Source: Morinoia aosen
Lineage: Eukaryota; Arthropoda; Malacostraca; Amphipoda; Talitridae
Direction of reading: 5' to 3'
Length of the DNA: 64,000 bases
Assembly: GCA_030386875.1 (NCBI GenBank)
Contig: CM059564.1
Coordinates: forward strand, 39,700,075 to 39,764,074
Made by a program: the position numbers and the translations under genes. Positions 12,101 to 22,498 of this stretch are shown one piece after another. The number at the start of each line of letters is the position of its first letter. Positions within the stretch are counted from its first letter, which is position 1. The notes under the pieces were generated by a model. That model had not been told where the DNA came from. It saw only the letters and a list, made by a program, of their open reading frames with translations, and did no database searches.

Positions 12101-15100
12101 CGATGTAGCTGTGATTTGCAATTTTTTTCATTTTAAATTTATCAATTTCGAGGAAAATTTGATTTGGGTTCTGTGTAGCCAGTCAGTGTTGATTTGTAAA
12201 CAATTTACTTGTCATGTCTTTACCCTTGTGTTGTGCAGGGTAACATTTTTTATTGTGTTTCTTTGTTTTGAAGTAAAATTGAAAAGCATGTCCATGATAA
12301 CTTCTAATATTTTAGGCTATTCCATCTATAAGATTAGGGTAAAGAATATTTTTAGTGACCTGATGTACTTTAGCATAAAATGTAGATCATTGCAAGGTCT
12401 AAATTTACGTGATTAAATTCGTTAAGAGAATTACCATGGTCAAAGAGCTTCAATTCTTTGTGTTTTGCTGTTAGTTATTACGAAAAAGTGTGAATGGATG
12501 CATATATGATCGTTACAGAAATGCGATCATGTGTTGCTACTTCTTTCTGTGGGGGGAGAGCCATTTTATATTGATGCAGTTTTGCGACGGGTACGTTGTG
12601 AAGTGTGGTGTGTGGCGTGTAAAATACCCATAACACTGCAAAAAAATTAATAATGGCGCTGTAGAGCCAAAAAGCTGTGCTGAATTAACATGGATATTTT
12701 TGCCATGTGTAGTTTTTAAAGTATTCATGAAGCAAAAACTTATTACTGACGCTGTACGGTGCGTGTGCAGGACAAGAAGCCGTCAGGTGGCTCCCTCTCG
12801 ATGCCTGACCCTCCGCGCCCCAAGACGGTTACCGTCATCGACCAGAACAACAAAGCCAGGCCAACAACTAAGAAAACTAAGCCCATTCAAGCCAACCTCG
12901 ATGTCTCCAAAGAATTTAGCAGGTAATGTATGTGTTTGACAAAAAGCTTCATCTGTATTTCATTTAAATTCCAAAATGTTTTTTATTCATATTTCTTTTT
13001 CATTCATATCTCTTTTTTATTCATATCTCTTTTTTATTCATATCTCTTTTTTATTCATATCTCTTTTTCAGTTTGAATTCGTTTGTGTCCTGTAAGATTA
13101 AATGCCAAACTGTATTTCGTTTTAATTGTGTAGTTACTGCTGAGTTTTATTGATGACCTGTTTGTTGTAACTTTTTTTACTATCTTCTATAATTGTATTC
13201 AATTTTAATTCTGCATCTTTAGATTCCATGTTATAATGAAGTATCCATCGTTTATATTTGCACGTTTCTTTTTCAATTTCGATTGTAACAAATTTGGTGC
13301 AGGTGTCGGGAGGAGGGAGCACGTCGCTTGGACCTCAGTAACTCTAGCATCAGTCACCTTCCTTCCTCTGTGCACAACCTCACCCACCTCTCGGAGTTCT
13401 ATCTCTACAGGCAAGTTCCATATCTATGGGCAATTTCTACGGAGTGTTATTGTTACCTCTTAGAGTTCTAGCTATCCAGGCGACTGTTGTGATGTTTGCT
13501 GGTGTACGCAGTGGTATTGTTGTGCTGTTGTTGCGAGATGAGTTGCTTTGTTCCCAGTAAGGATCCTTGCAATCTCCATCAATTTGGCGTTGCCTGATCC
13601 TAATCGAAGTATGGCCAGTTTTTAATTTTAAACGGTCACTTGACAGGTGTCTCTGCAAGCTTTAGTGGAGTAGATTTTCATTTATTCATGTCCTTAGTTT
13701 AGGCATAAAAATATTTTTAATAACAGTATTTCCTTATAGAAAATACATTTCTTGAATTAAAATTCTTTTATCTCGGCTCTCGTGATGGAAAACGTTTACA
13801 GATAGTTACAGTTTATAAATCTGAGTCCTTCTAAAACTCAGCACAAAATTTTGACCGTGCACTTCAAAAATATGTTTTGACCTATTTATGTTTAAAAACA
13901 TTGATTGCTTAAATCAGTGACAAACTGTAAGAGATCAAATCTAGGATATAGTGAGTAATAGCGCCATACTGCAAATTTGTAAGCCTGGTGCGAACAGTGT
14001 TGGGTATAGTCTAGGGCCACCTAGATTGTGGTGAACGAGAATTCATTGGGCGGGTGTTCTGTTCCATAGGACGAGAATGAAAACTATAGTTGATAATAAA
14101 AAATGGTAACGCTTTGCTGATGCCACATGATTTTTGATCAATTACTATCATTGAATATGTTTTGAATCAGCTTTTTTGGCCTTTAAAATGCTCGTTTGAC
14201 TTCAAAGTTTGTTCTGGGTGAAGCAGAAATTTTAATTCGGGCAAATGGTTTGTCCATGAGTCTGATCTCTGAATGTATTTTCTATCGGGATGGATTTCAT
14301 GATGTAAATTTGCAGACAAGTGCCGCAGAGGCGTACAATACATATTGAGAACTTGAGATGTTCAGTTGTTGATGGAGTTAGGTAGTGTAAGTTTTTTTCC
14401 AGTCCCGCATATTAGTGGGGTTTGAAACTGGCTTACTATCAAATATCCATCTTCCTCAGGGGGAATAGAAAAGGCCATAGCTTTAGGTTAGTTTTACTTA
14501 TCTATCTTATGACATGGGGATTCGCACCCCCAGGGAAATAGTTTGGTCACCTCAGCTATGTATAGATGCGATTTTGGGACTTCTGTCTTTCGTGCCCATT
14601 TTTTTCCATATCTTATTTGCTATCTCTTCTGTGTCTTTCCTTTCTCTTCATTCGTAACTCGTTGTTTCTAAGCTCAGGGTATCCAATATGAGAACACAGC
14701 TTGTGCATAGATTTTCCATTTTCTTAAGTCCATACTAAACTGTCCCCTCTCATTGCTCTCTTGAGATTGTCTATTTTTTGTGACTAAATAGTCTTAAGCT
14801 AATACAACGCAGATAATCAAACGTATTCGTATTTGTTCTTGACTCTGAGCAACGAGGATAGGTAGTCTGATTTACAGCCGATCTTAAAAGTCCATTTCAT
14901 AGGCCTGATGCATCCTTGTCAAACCACGTGCTCGCATTGTGCTCATGCATTGATGAGGGTGTTTTTCTGAGGCGTAGTCTTTAAATAATACGGGCGCCGT
15001 CCATGAACGACGCATTTTTTAAGGGTGGGTGGTATGAATCATGAGCCCTATATGTATGCTTTGGATTAACTCTGTCTACTTGAACCGCTGCAAATTCTCC

Positions 15101-18100
15101 TATCATTGTTCTTGGATTCTGTTTTAGGTCTAGTCCTACTTGGGACTGAAAAATTACAACCCCTGATATTCAAATGAATATCATAATAAAATCGTTATCA
15201 TGGTAATAAATTGAATTATCAAGTTTAATTTCTAATACTGTAGCGGGAAGAGCTTCAGTAATATATAGATTACCAATACTATTGACAGTTATTGCGAGTT
15301 AAGGTTTTTGTGTGCTATAGCCTATGCATTGAAATTAGATTTACCTCATGTGAGTTGGAAGTGTACCGTTCAGTTGAAACTTTGAACTGAATAAAAATAT
15401 TGAAGTACTTTCAAGACTTTGTTGTAGCTTTTTAATTATTGGCTCTTTATAAGTGTTATTCTTCTACAAATTACTTCTCATGTCGTCGTTTCAAAAGCAT
15501 AACAGTAAACTATTTTGATCACAGCAACAAATTGGTGACGCTACCAGCGGAGATAGGAAGCTTGGTGAACCTGCAAACTTTGGGTCTGTCCGAGAACTCG
15601 CTGACGTCCCTGCCTGACACGCTGGACCGCCTCAAGAGGCTGCGCGTGCTGGACCTCAGGCACAACAAACTAAGCGAAATACCGGCCGTCGTATATAGGA
15701 TACCCTCCCTCACCACCCTCTTCCTGCGCTTCAACAGAATACGCACTATTGATGACCGCATTCGTAACCTCACTGTGAGTTATTCTTTTTGTTCTGTTGT
15801 GCGTGAAGTTTTCTCGCTGATTGTTAATTTTGTGTTCAGTTGTGCATGAAAATTTCTCAGTAGTAGGAAGGGATTCTAGAATAGCCTGGACAGATTCAAT
15901 TTCTTGAACAGCTTAATAACTATTACATCCAAGGTGGCTTTATTGCTCTTCAACATGTATTGTACAGTATTGACTGTTATTGTTGCTTTTGGATGACGTT
16001 GTCTAAACTATTCGGAAAGACAGAAGAGGTATGTAACTATGGAATCGTGTCTCATAAAAAATAATAAGGGATATATTCAACGAGAAATCAAATTACCATC
16101 TTTAAATCAACCACGTGGGGACTTGTCGGTGATTTCATGTTTTGAAGGTTTGAAAAGTACAACAGATCGTAGCGTTTCTCGTGTGATAAGTATTTAAAAA
16201 GCATTTCATCTCTGGTATTATGAGTGGCTATATCTTCAGACGATTATTGATAGCAATTTTTTTCAATTGCTGGACTTGCATTAAGTTTTCATAGCTCCGT
16301 TCATTCGAAGAAAAACACCAAAGCTAAAACTTGTACTTGATTATGAACAACTCCTTCATTTTAATGAAAGCTAATACTCCACTGCCAGAACCTGACGTCA
16401 CTGTCGCTGCGGGAGAATAAAATTCGCGAGCTGCCGGGCGGCATCGGACAGCTGGTGAACCTGATGACGCTCGACGTAGCGAACAACCACCTCGAGCGGC
16501 TGCCGGACGAGATAGGCGCGTGTGTGCATCTGCAGACGCTGCATCTACAGCACAACGAGCTAGTCGCTCTGCCTGATGCTATTGGCTGCCTCACAGCCCT
16601 CGTCACCCTTGGCCTCCGGTCAGTACTGAGTCTTGACTCGTTTTTTTTTATTTGCTTTCATCACATTGAAAGATCACAGCGTTGTTAGCTCGTCGCTCTG
16701 CCTGATGCTATTGGCTGCCTCACAGCCCTCGGCCTCCGGCCAGTGTTGCGTCTTGCCTCAGAGCTGTTTTCTTCCAATAGCTTTCATTGACAGAACGAAG
16801 TACTGCTAGTGATGTGGAAAATGAGAACTACAATAAGCAAGTCCCCTTTATGGAAGCGACATGCAAGTCCCTTCCCTGTATGGGATAATTTTTTTAATTC
16901 ACTTTTCTCTGTCATTTCAAGACTTTCTATGTATGACCTCTGAAAAACGACAAATATTTCTGTTGATACATTGCTCACCTTTTTAATTTTATCTTGAAAT
17001 GTTTAAACTTTACTTGCATATCTCTCTGAAGACATTTTACGATTGTGAATTTTTTTGGGTTATACATTGGATATGAATGTTAGTGAAATGCCTTATAACT
17101 TACACTATATTTGCTGTGCAGGTATAATCGTCTGACGGAGATCCCTCCTAGCCTGAATCAATGCACCCTACTAGTGGAGTTCAACGTGGAAGGCAACCAA
17201 ATCTCACAGCTGCCCGAAGGGCTGTTATCTTCACTATCGTACTTGTCTTCTCTTACCCTTTCGCGCAACAGCTTCTGTTCATATCCCGTGGGCGGGCCCT
17301 CGCAGTTCACCAATGTTCAGAGCATCAATCTCGAGCACAACAGGGTCGACAAAATCCCGTATGGTATCTTCTCGCGCGCAAAGCATCTCACCAAACTTAA
17401 CATGAAGGACAACGCTCTCACTTCCTTGCCGCTCGATATTGGTTCTTGGACCAACATGGTTGAACTCAACTTGAGTACTAATCAGCTCACAAAAATTCCA
17501 GATGACATCTCTTGTCTGAGTAGCATGGAAGTGCTAAGGCTTTCGAATAATCTGCTCAAGAAAATCCCGAGCAGTATCGGAAATTTGCGTAAGCTACGCA
17601 CTTTGGACCTAGAAGAAAACAGGCTGGAAGGGCTTCCTCCTGAGATAGGCTTTTTGAAGGAACTCCAGACACTGACTGTACAGAGCAACCAACTCTCGGC
17701 TTTGCCACGCGCTATTGGGCATCTCAAGAACCTGACTTACCTCAGCGTAGGGGAGAACAATCTTGGCTACCTGCCTGAGGAAATAGGCTCGCTTGAGTCC
17801 CTAGAGAGCCTTTACATCAACGACAATCCCATGCTGCACAACCTGCCCTTTGAGCTGGCGCTGTGTACCAACCTGCAAATCATGTCCATCGAGAACTGTC
17901 CTCTAAGTCAGATTCCTCAAGAGGTCGTCAACGGTGGTCCGTCTCTCGTCATTCAGGTAATGGAATAAGGTTTAACTTATCTGAACGGGTCAGTAGTCTG
18001 CTCGAGTCGTAAATTTATGCGGAGCTTTAAAGTAACGAAAATGATGAGGAAATTAATCCTATTTAATAGGAAAACATTTCAGAGTCTAGCTCCATCATCA

Positions 18101-19318
18101 GTTCAAATTCAAGATATTTTTATTAACACGGTCGGAGTAGTTTGGCACTCAAAGAATTTAGAGTATGTTTGCAGGTACTGCGGAGGGATTGCCCTAAAAA
18201 TTTTGCCATAGTTTTCCTGAATAAACACGTTGTACAGTATATATTAACTAACGAGATAATTTTGACAGAATTTAGTGTGAGACTTTCCTGGAAAAAAATG
18301 TGAAGGCTTTGTATTGAAGAAAGTGGTTCTTCAGTAAATTTCGGGGATCTAGCGCATTTGAAGACATACATGCAGGTTATTCGAGGTACAAGCAGGGATG
18401 ATGTGCTGATAGTCTGTCCTCATTTGCGCACTTAGGGTGAGCTGGCCGTAGCTACCCGCCTCACATTCGGCTGCGTTTGATCTGTTGTGGGCATAGATTT
18501 TGTAGTTGACTAGGCTTAACGCTTTGTTATTTGTTTCGCTTCTTCTCGTCAGGCGGTCGGCGTACCGTAGGACCGACCTTCTGCACGATTGTCCTCGCCT
18601 TTTATTCTCTATTTTAATTCACCTTTTCGTCTAATCGAGAGACTTTCACTTTCTTTTACCAGGCTAGCATAGCATTTAGTGCCAGGTGGCACCCAAATTT
18701 TGCCCTCCCGTGTTGTCACTTGCATTCAAACTTTATTTTTTGCGTGATTATCGCAAAACTTCTCAGTTAACATTATTTTCTTAACGTTAGCTTTGGTTAA
18801 TTAATGCCTCATTTTAGCGCGTCGTTTTAGTTTCTAGTTTTTATGAATTGTTTGCTTATTGTTTCCGTCAAGGGGCGTAGGATAGGCAATAAGTTGAGGT
18901 TTGTTAGGTTTGGCTATCATATGTTATGGTGCTAGGCGCCCACATTGGAGGTACTGTTAGGTTACCCAAGTTATAGATAGGCCTTTTGTGTCCGCTTTGC
19001 TTCTCACTGTTTCTATTTCTCCTTTGCTATCTCTCCTTTATTTTTTCTTGTTCTTTTTTCCCAATTTAGTGTTCCTATGCGTAGGGTATTCTGTGTGGAT
19101 GGCATCTTGTGTATGGATTCCCCTCCAGTCATTCCTTTGCTCTCATAAGACTTCTTTTTTATGTTGAGTCTCAAATTAATATAATACCATAAGATTGTTT
19201 TTTTTATGGCTATTGAGTCGCAAAATAATGGAATAAAGATGATTTATTGTTGATTTTTTTAATGAATGGTTGCGTGTTGCAGTACCTGAAGTTGCAAGGC
19301 CCCTACCGCTCGATGTGA
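1..19318 (+). CDS. SHOC2: SHOC2/SUR-8 leucine-rich repeat scaffold protein (5' end probably outside or at window edge)
   Basis: SHOC2 is a cytoplasmic leucine-rich-repeat protein that, with MRAS and the PP1 catalytic subunit, dephosphorylates the inhibitory RAF site and so supports RAS-MAPK signalling (established for the family). Exons 12771-12922, 13303-13410, 15525-15774, 16389-16618, 17122-17956 and 19283-19318 join in one frame into 536 residues plus stop. They begin in the basic linker before the repeats ([12 protein letters not shown] starts the LRR domain) and end [11 protein letters not shown], very like the vertebrate C terminus. About 20 LRR units with LxxLxLxxNxLxxLP spacing are visible, and signature blocks such as [21 protein letters not shown] and MSIENCPLS are intact. 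The vertebrate protein is 582 residues, so only the disordered N terminus is unplaced; exon 1-152 could supply about 50 residues of it. No frameshift or internal stop was seen. Identity is very secure; the 5' end is not. Confidence 0.95.
611..1042 (+). repeat. SINE-like interspersed repeat, copy 1
   Basis: It starts with a CCCCTCAGGG head, continues through GGAATTAGCGCTCCCAGGGG, a block AAGGTTAGGCAGGC, then a long pyrimidine-rich body containing CTGTCCTGTTTTCAGCACC and TCCATACTAAATGGTGCC, and ends in AAT repeats up to 1042. The same ordered blocks recur at 1327, 8975 and, on the minus strand, at about ten TUFM intron sites. The simple-sequence tail suggests a non-autonomous retroposon, but no tRNA or 5S head was recognised, so the class is open. 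Confidence 0.75.
1327..1686 (+). repeat. SINE-like interspersed repeat, copy 2 (near full length)
   Basis: This is the best-preserved plus-strand copy: head CCCCTCAGGGGGATACAA, the hairpin-prone GATACAACTATTGTATC, the AAGGTTAGGTAGGC block, the pyrimidine body, then GTTGCGGATAGGGAGGCTTAAAC and a TAATC-repeat tail. It is almost base-for-base the reverse complement of 37355-37690 over the body, implying a young subfamily. Confidence 0.8.
6207..6238. repeat. Perfect 12-bp-stem hairpin
   Basis: CGCTTGGCGAGA (6207-6218) and TCTCGCCAAGCG (6227-6238) are perfect inverted copies separated by 8 bases, in otherwise AT-rich DNA. It lies in the putative first SHOC2 intron. Function unknown; it may be the relic of a foldback element. 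Confidence 0.6.
7378..7515. repeat. 73-bp direct tandem duplication
   Basis: The unit beginning ATTAAATTCTTGAG and running through TAGAGTTTAGGTTGAAAGACGTG plus a short TA tract occurs twice in tandem (7378 and 7451) with very few differences. It is a recent local duplication, possibly mediated by the TA tract. Confidence 0.75.
8975..9310 (+). repeat. SINE-like interspersed repeat, diverged copy 3
   Basis: It carries the ordered blocks GAAGGTTAGGTAAGCC, TTACGAACCTCTTTTTCCG, a TGTCCTTGTCAGCACATATG variant of the splice-site-like motif, CTTGTGCATA, and a GTGGTTAGTGAGG end. It is clearly related to copies 1 and 2 but substantially diverged, in the same (+) orientation. Confidence 0.6.
9952..10410. 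mobile_element. Pogo/Tigger-like MITE nested in the piggyBac element
   Basis: The ends are TA-CAGTCATACCTCAC and GTGAGCTATGACTG-TA, an inverted repeat flanked by the TA dinucleotide typical of Tc1/mariner-pogo elements. The internal sequence has inverted sub-blocks (AAGTTACAAAATGCC near the left end, CGTTACAAAACCTC near the right) and no coding capacity. Its position inside 9409-11824 shows it inserted after the piggyBac element. Confidence 0.75.
10530..11516 (+). pseudogene. piggyBac transposase pseudogene
   Basis: Read across frames, the stretch contains an acidic N-terminal region (open 10563-10751), the block [12 protein letters not shown] typical of the start of the DDE_Tnp_1_7 domain, a late-domain segment [15 protein letters not shown], and a C-terminal cysteine-rich motif at about 11456-11516 reading [14 protein letters not shown] followed by VAYNKK. 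At least several in-frame stops and frameshifts separate these blocks and the central catalytic part is largely missing, so no active product is possible. Family assignment rests on block order plus the TTAA/CCCTTTCA ends. Confidence 0.75.
12771..12922 (+). CDS. SHOC2: SHOC2 exon: basic linker before the LRRs
   Basis: Acceptor GCGTGTGCAG|GAC and donor AGCAG|GTAATG bound 50 codons plus 2 bases, entering in phase 0. The product starts [10 protein letters not shown] and includes [14 protein letters not shown], then VSKEFSR leading into CREE. It corresponds to the region just before the LRR domain, where vertebrate SHOC2 has a PP1-docking RVxF-like motif; the local equivalent here is KTVTV, lacking the aromatic residue. 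Alignment to the vertebrate linker is by position and by the downstream KELNKCREE-like junction. Confidence 0.88.
12986..13071. repeat. 18-bp intronic minisatellite (TATTCATATCTCTTTTTT)
   Basis: About five tandem units of TATTCATATCTCTTTTTT, pyrimidine-rich on the sense strand, between two SHOC2 exons. The last unit ends CTCTTTTTCAG, a decoy 3' splice site about 230 bp before the real acceptor. Confidence 0.8.
13303..13410 (+). CDS. SHOC2: SHOC2 exon: first LRRs
   Basis: Acceptor TTGGTGCAG|G completes an Arg codon. The exon encodes [15 protein letters not shown] and the first LRR ([11 protein letters not shown], then THLSEFYLY), ending with two bases of a Ser codon. Its donor is CTACAG|GCAAGT, a GC donor, shown by the next exon starting C-AAC-AAA to restore SNKL. 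The 35 codons match the family without gaps. Confidence 0.93.
13411..15524 (+). other. SHOC2 GC-AG intron
   Basis: The 5' end is GCAAGT after CAG, the 3' end TTGATCACAG. No GT exists near the junction that keeps the frame. The intron contains a diverged SINE-like copy at 14455-14815 and otherwise AT-rich unassigned DNA. Confidence 0.88.
14455..14815 (+). repeat. SINE-like repeat, diverged subfamily copy
   Basis: It has a TTCCTCAGGGGGAATAG head, GGGGATTCGCACCCCCAGGG, a pyrimidine-rich body, GCTTGTGCATAGATTTTCC, AAGTCCATACTAAACTG and a TGACTAAATAGTCTTAAG end. Block order equals the main family but the sequence differs, so it is probably a sister subfamily. Confidence 0.6.
15525..15774 (+). CDS. 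SHOC2: SHOC2 exon: LRRs 2-5
   Basis: It runs from acceptor GATCACAG|C to donor CTCACT|GTGAGT, one base plus 83 codons. It encodes [19 protein letters not shown], then [35 protein letters not shown] and [19 protein letters not shown]. Near-identical positions to vertebrate SHOC2 leave no doubt; phase 0 exit. Confidence 0.96.
16389..16618 (+). CDS. SHOC2: SHOC2 exon: LRRs 5-8
   Basis: Acceptor CCACTGCCAG|AAC, donor CTCCG|GTCAGT, 76 codons plus 2 bases. It encodes [50 protein letters not shown] and the start LGLR of the next repeat, completed by the following exon (RYNRL). The last 61 bases and the donor are duplicated immediately downstream (see 16558-16800). Confidence 0.95.
16558..16800 (+). 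repeat. SHOC2: 129-bp tandem duplication of exon end and donor
   Basis: 16558-16686 (last 61 coding bases, donor and first intron bases) is repeated from 16687. The second copy keeps GTCGCTCTGCCTGATGC and the following coding bases but has lost 9 coding bases and carries CCG|GCCAGT where the functional donor is CCG|GTCAGT. It has no acceptor of its own and is probably an inert exon fossil, though a GC donor is present. Confidence 0.88.
17122..17956 (+). CDS. SHOC2: SHOC2 main exon: LRRs 8-20
   Basis: An 835-base exon after acceptor TTGCTGTGCAG with donor ATTCAG|GTAATG. One base plus 278 codons encode [11 protein letters not shown] through IQ. Landmarks in order are [144 protein letters not shown] and [12 protein letters not shown]. 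The exon is uninterrupted and strongly conserved. Confidence 0.98.
18880..19190 (+). repeat. SINE-like repeat, diverged copy in the last SHOC2 intron
   Basis: It shows ATAGATAGGCCTTTTGTGTCCGC, a pyrimidine-rich body, CTTGTGTATGGATTCC and a simple AT end. It resembles the subfamily at 14455 and the minus-strand copies at 30160 and 38460 rather than the young subfamily. The orientation is sense to SHOC2. Confidence 0.5.
19283..19318 (+). CDS. SHOC2: SHOC2 terminal exon
   Basis: Acceptor GCGTGTTGCAG|TAC, then 11 codons [11 protein letters not shown] and TGA. The C-terminal tail of vertebrate SHOC2 differs from this at only a few positions. Such a short coding terminal exon is easily missed by ORF finding. 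Confidence 0.95.
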   Translation, partial: YLKLQGPYRSM

Positions 19319-19457
19319 GCAGCGGCCGCGGAGACGCCTCCTCTCTTACTCTCCTAGGCAGCCTCGGTGCCAGCCCACGCGCCTCATCAACATCTCGGCC
19401 ACCAATAGCAACTTTATTCCTTATTACAACGGAAATTTTAATCTTTTTGAAATAATG

Positions 19458-19463
19458 AATAAA
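19458..19463 (+). terminator. SHOC2 polyadenylation signal
   Basis: Canonical AATAAA 140 bases after the stop codon, the first one on the sense strand. Use is inferred. Confidence 0.6.
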
Positions 19464-22261
19464 GAGATAGGTTCCCAATTTACTCATGAAGTCAATTTCG
19501 GATTTTAAACGACTTACGAGCTACGTGGAGCCCTGCGTTTTTCACTGCTTCGAACTGGATTCGAAATTTTAAATCCTTCATCTGAACTTTTTTGTCATTT
19601 TGAGTTTTCTACCAAATTATATTCGTATGTACTTCTTTTTTATGGAAATCACTTTTATGCTTTTTAATTTCTTCTGATTAAAAACTTTCATTTAGTCTCA
19701 TGAGCAAAAATGCTATTACTGGGCTAGAGAATCAAATTTGTTATCTCTGAGAAAGCAGAGTACAATGCTGAAAATAGTGTTTGTGACCGAAGATGAAAAA
19801 TTTATGTTCTGTATGTCCTTTCTTCGACTCTTGAAGGGTAAAATTTAATTTACTGGAGAGTAAGTTTTTAAAGCTCGAGTTCAGCTTGCCATTTGTGGCT
19901 CACGATCATCAAATGTTCGTACGTCTGCTGTGAGGAAATGAAAACAAGCCTCTTTATGTGGGGCTGCGCGCGCAAATACGTGCGATATTTAATTTTGATA
20001 TTCATGAGATTTTTAGTTGAGAGTTCAAATAGTACCAAAACTAAGGAAGCTCGTGATGGTGTCAGGGCTTCAGTTGCCAACCACAAACACATATTATGTT
20101 ATTCAGACAATGTACTCAGTTTGAACTTAGTTGTAGTTGGGCAGAAAAGTGAAGCTACCACGACACGGTCACTGCAGCCTTCTATGATCTGCTAATTTCT
20201 TCCCAAGACAACGAGTGTCCTTCCAGTCACTGGGAGTTTCCTTTACTATCTGTATAAATTTTTTTTTAAGCTAATTAACAATCGTTTATTCTGTAGTTTT
20301 TAAGTTGTATTCGTGTTTATAAGAAATTTTAATATTAAGCGTCATTTTTAAGTTTATATTCATTGGCAGGTCCATAAATAATGTGAAGATAGAAGTCCTG
20401 ATCATGAATTACTGATGCATCCATGCGCTGACCTGCTGTATGGCGATCGACGGCGCACTAATTGAGAACTCAAGAAAGATATACAGACTACGTCGATTGA
20501 AAAGGAACACCGAATAAACATCTCGTCCAAAATATTCGTTTTTTGGAATTTTCTCAGGTGATTCCGCTTTTTTAAACTTTGCACTTAATTTTTGATGAAT
20601 TAAATGACGCGACGAGATTTCAGTGCAGTTTTTTGTATGGTATCTTGTCCATTGTTGACGTTATCAAATGCGCACATGCTGTCATTCCTTCCTTGCTACG
20701 CCGTTAGTGTTCGCTTTTTTGTCTCGTCTTGAAATTTTTTTTTTGAAGTTTGTGCTTTTCTTTTAAACTGGCATGGAATTTCTTAGTTAAATTTTGATGC
20801 CATTTCGTCATTTTAGAGAGCGAACTTGTTAAGGATCTGTTTGTTTGGATCAGTGATCTGAATTGCGTTCAACTCGGTTTAAGTCAATTGGTTTATTTAA
20901 CAATGTTCAGCGTAGCATCTTGACTAATTTGAAGAATATATGTTCCTCGGTTTAGCTAGTTGCTTTTTACCAATTAGCATAATGATATACTTTAAATAAC
21001 CTTTGTAATACTTTTTTCTCGAGTCTAATCCTGAGGTGGCCATATTATGGGCACTTTAATTTAAAGCATTGGTACTTCTTGTGATGTTTCGTTGTCTTGT
21101 TTCAAGTTTTGCTTAGTTGGGACGCTCGTAAATTGAGTATATAGCGTTCCATCGATGGAGGAGCATCCTCTATTGCTTGTATGTTGTGCGTTGCGTGAGA
21201 AGTGTGTGTGTGTGTATGTACGAGTTTGAAATTCTGCGCAAAGATTTGATCATTTACATTATTGAGGTTATCATGATTATTGGGGAAATTGATGCAAGGG
21301 TTACCATTTTCACGTTAACTGCGAGCTTATTTACTCTTTACTTTACAAATAGGGTGATAAAGCTTGGCTACACTTGTCTTTCGTTGATTTCGATCCGTTG
21401 ATTTTGTAGATCTGTTGTCTTTTGTTTATTTTGCACGCAATGTAAACACAAAAGCAGTTTATTTTGAATCCATTTATGAACTATTTCTCCAGTATTTCAA
21501 TTGAAATCACATGTGTTGAGCATGGCATCGTTATTGAGGTACTTCGCTCTGATCTACTTCAATTTTTCCTGACATGACTGTTGTTCATTTGGAGTGTACG
21601 AGTGGTGAAGAAAGAATCTTGTGGAATGCAAAGAGTGAACGTTGTGATTGTGTGTGAGAAGTGACTGGAGCGTGTATGCGGTGCTGGTGGGTGTGGTAGT
21701 GCGTCAGGCGAGGAGTTGGAGACGCGGCAGTACTCGCCTGGTCTCCCCCGAATGTTGACCTCAGCCAACTCTTTCCATCGCTTAACGTTTCTCATGTGGA
21801 TGGACGCTTAACGGCAACTCTCTTCAGTTTTTCACTTGTGCGTCCTGTTTTTCTAATGGATTGTAACCTAAAATGTTCATTTAACTTTGAATTACTGTTT
21901 CAATTGACTTCAGAGTTCGAGTTTTTACTGTTTTTCCGGGTGCGCAAAATTCATTTTTTGAAAATGTTTTGTGTCAGTTGAGAGTATTTTAGAAATTCAT
22001 CCGATGAAGTTAGTTGACTGCGGCCTCAGGGAGTCACTGTCGCAGCGTGGCCGGAGTGCTCGGTTCACGCGCGTCTCTCGCTTGCTCGGCCTGACACTCA
22101 GTAGAAAATAATATTCAGTGTTTAGTTCTCGATCTGTGTAGTTAGCTTGGAGTGAAAGAGAGATTGCTGCACGATTGGGTGTGCTTGTGATGTGCTGTGC
22201 CTGGTTCTTGGTGAGTATGCCTGGAGTACGTCAGTACTATTGAGGTTGTTCTTTAATCTCG

Positions 22262-22498
22262 CTACATCTTTTCATTCCCGATCCTGACGTAGCGAAGTGT
22301 TCGTGTTGTCCGCAATGGCGACGACAGCGCATCAGTTGATGGGTGCCTTCGAAAGGGCAGCTCGAAGCCTTCGTGTTTCCCCACTCGTGATCCATCAATC
22401 GACCGGGAACTTGCAGAAGGTTGGCTTTGGGCTTTGTTCTGAACTGAGATGAACATATATGCTGATGTTACATCTCCGCTCCCGTGTCTCGCAACCAC
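22262..22498 (-). other. Unassigned GC-rich ORF between the two genes
   Basis: A 78-codon minus-strand ORF in the GC-rich island, with Ser/Arg-rich composition (SQPSASSRSIDGSRVGKHEG, then FELPFRRHPS). It stands out from the AT-rich surroundings in base composition. I do not recognise the product. It could be a small gene, an exon, or chance openness of a GC-rich promoter or CpG island. Confidence 0.2.

Larger units (their letters stand above)
153..12770 (+). other. Long non-coding stretch (putative SHOC2 intron 1)
   Basis: No exon was found here. It holds two close SINE-like copies (611-1042 and 1327-1686), a trinucleotide AAT tract near 960-1042, and a more GC-rich unclassified stretch at about 2930-3560. 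It also holds a perfect 12-bp-stem hairpin (6207-6238), a 73-bp tandem duplication (7378-7515), GT-rich simple sequence near 7820-7890, another SINE-like copy (8975-9310) and a decayed piggyBac element (9409-11824). The remaining sequence is AT-rich and open frames are short and unlike any family I know. Confidence 0.6.
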
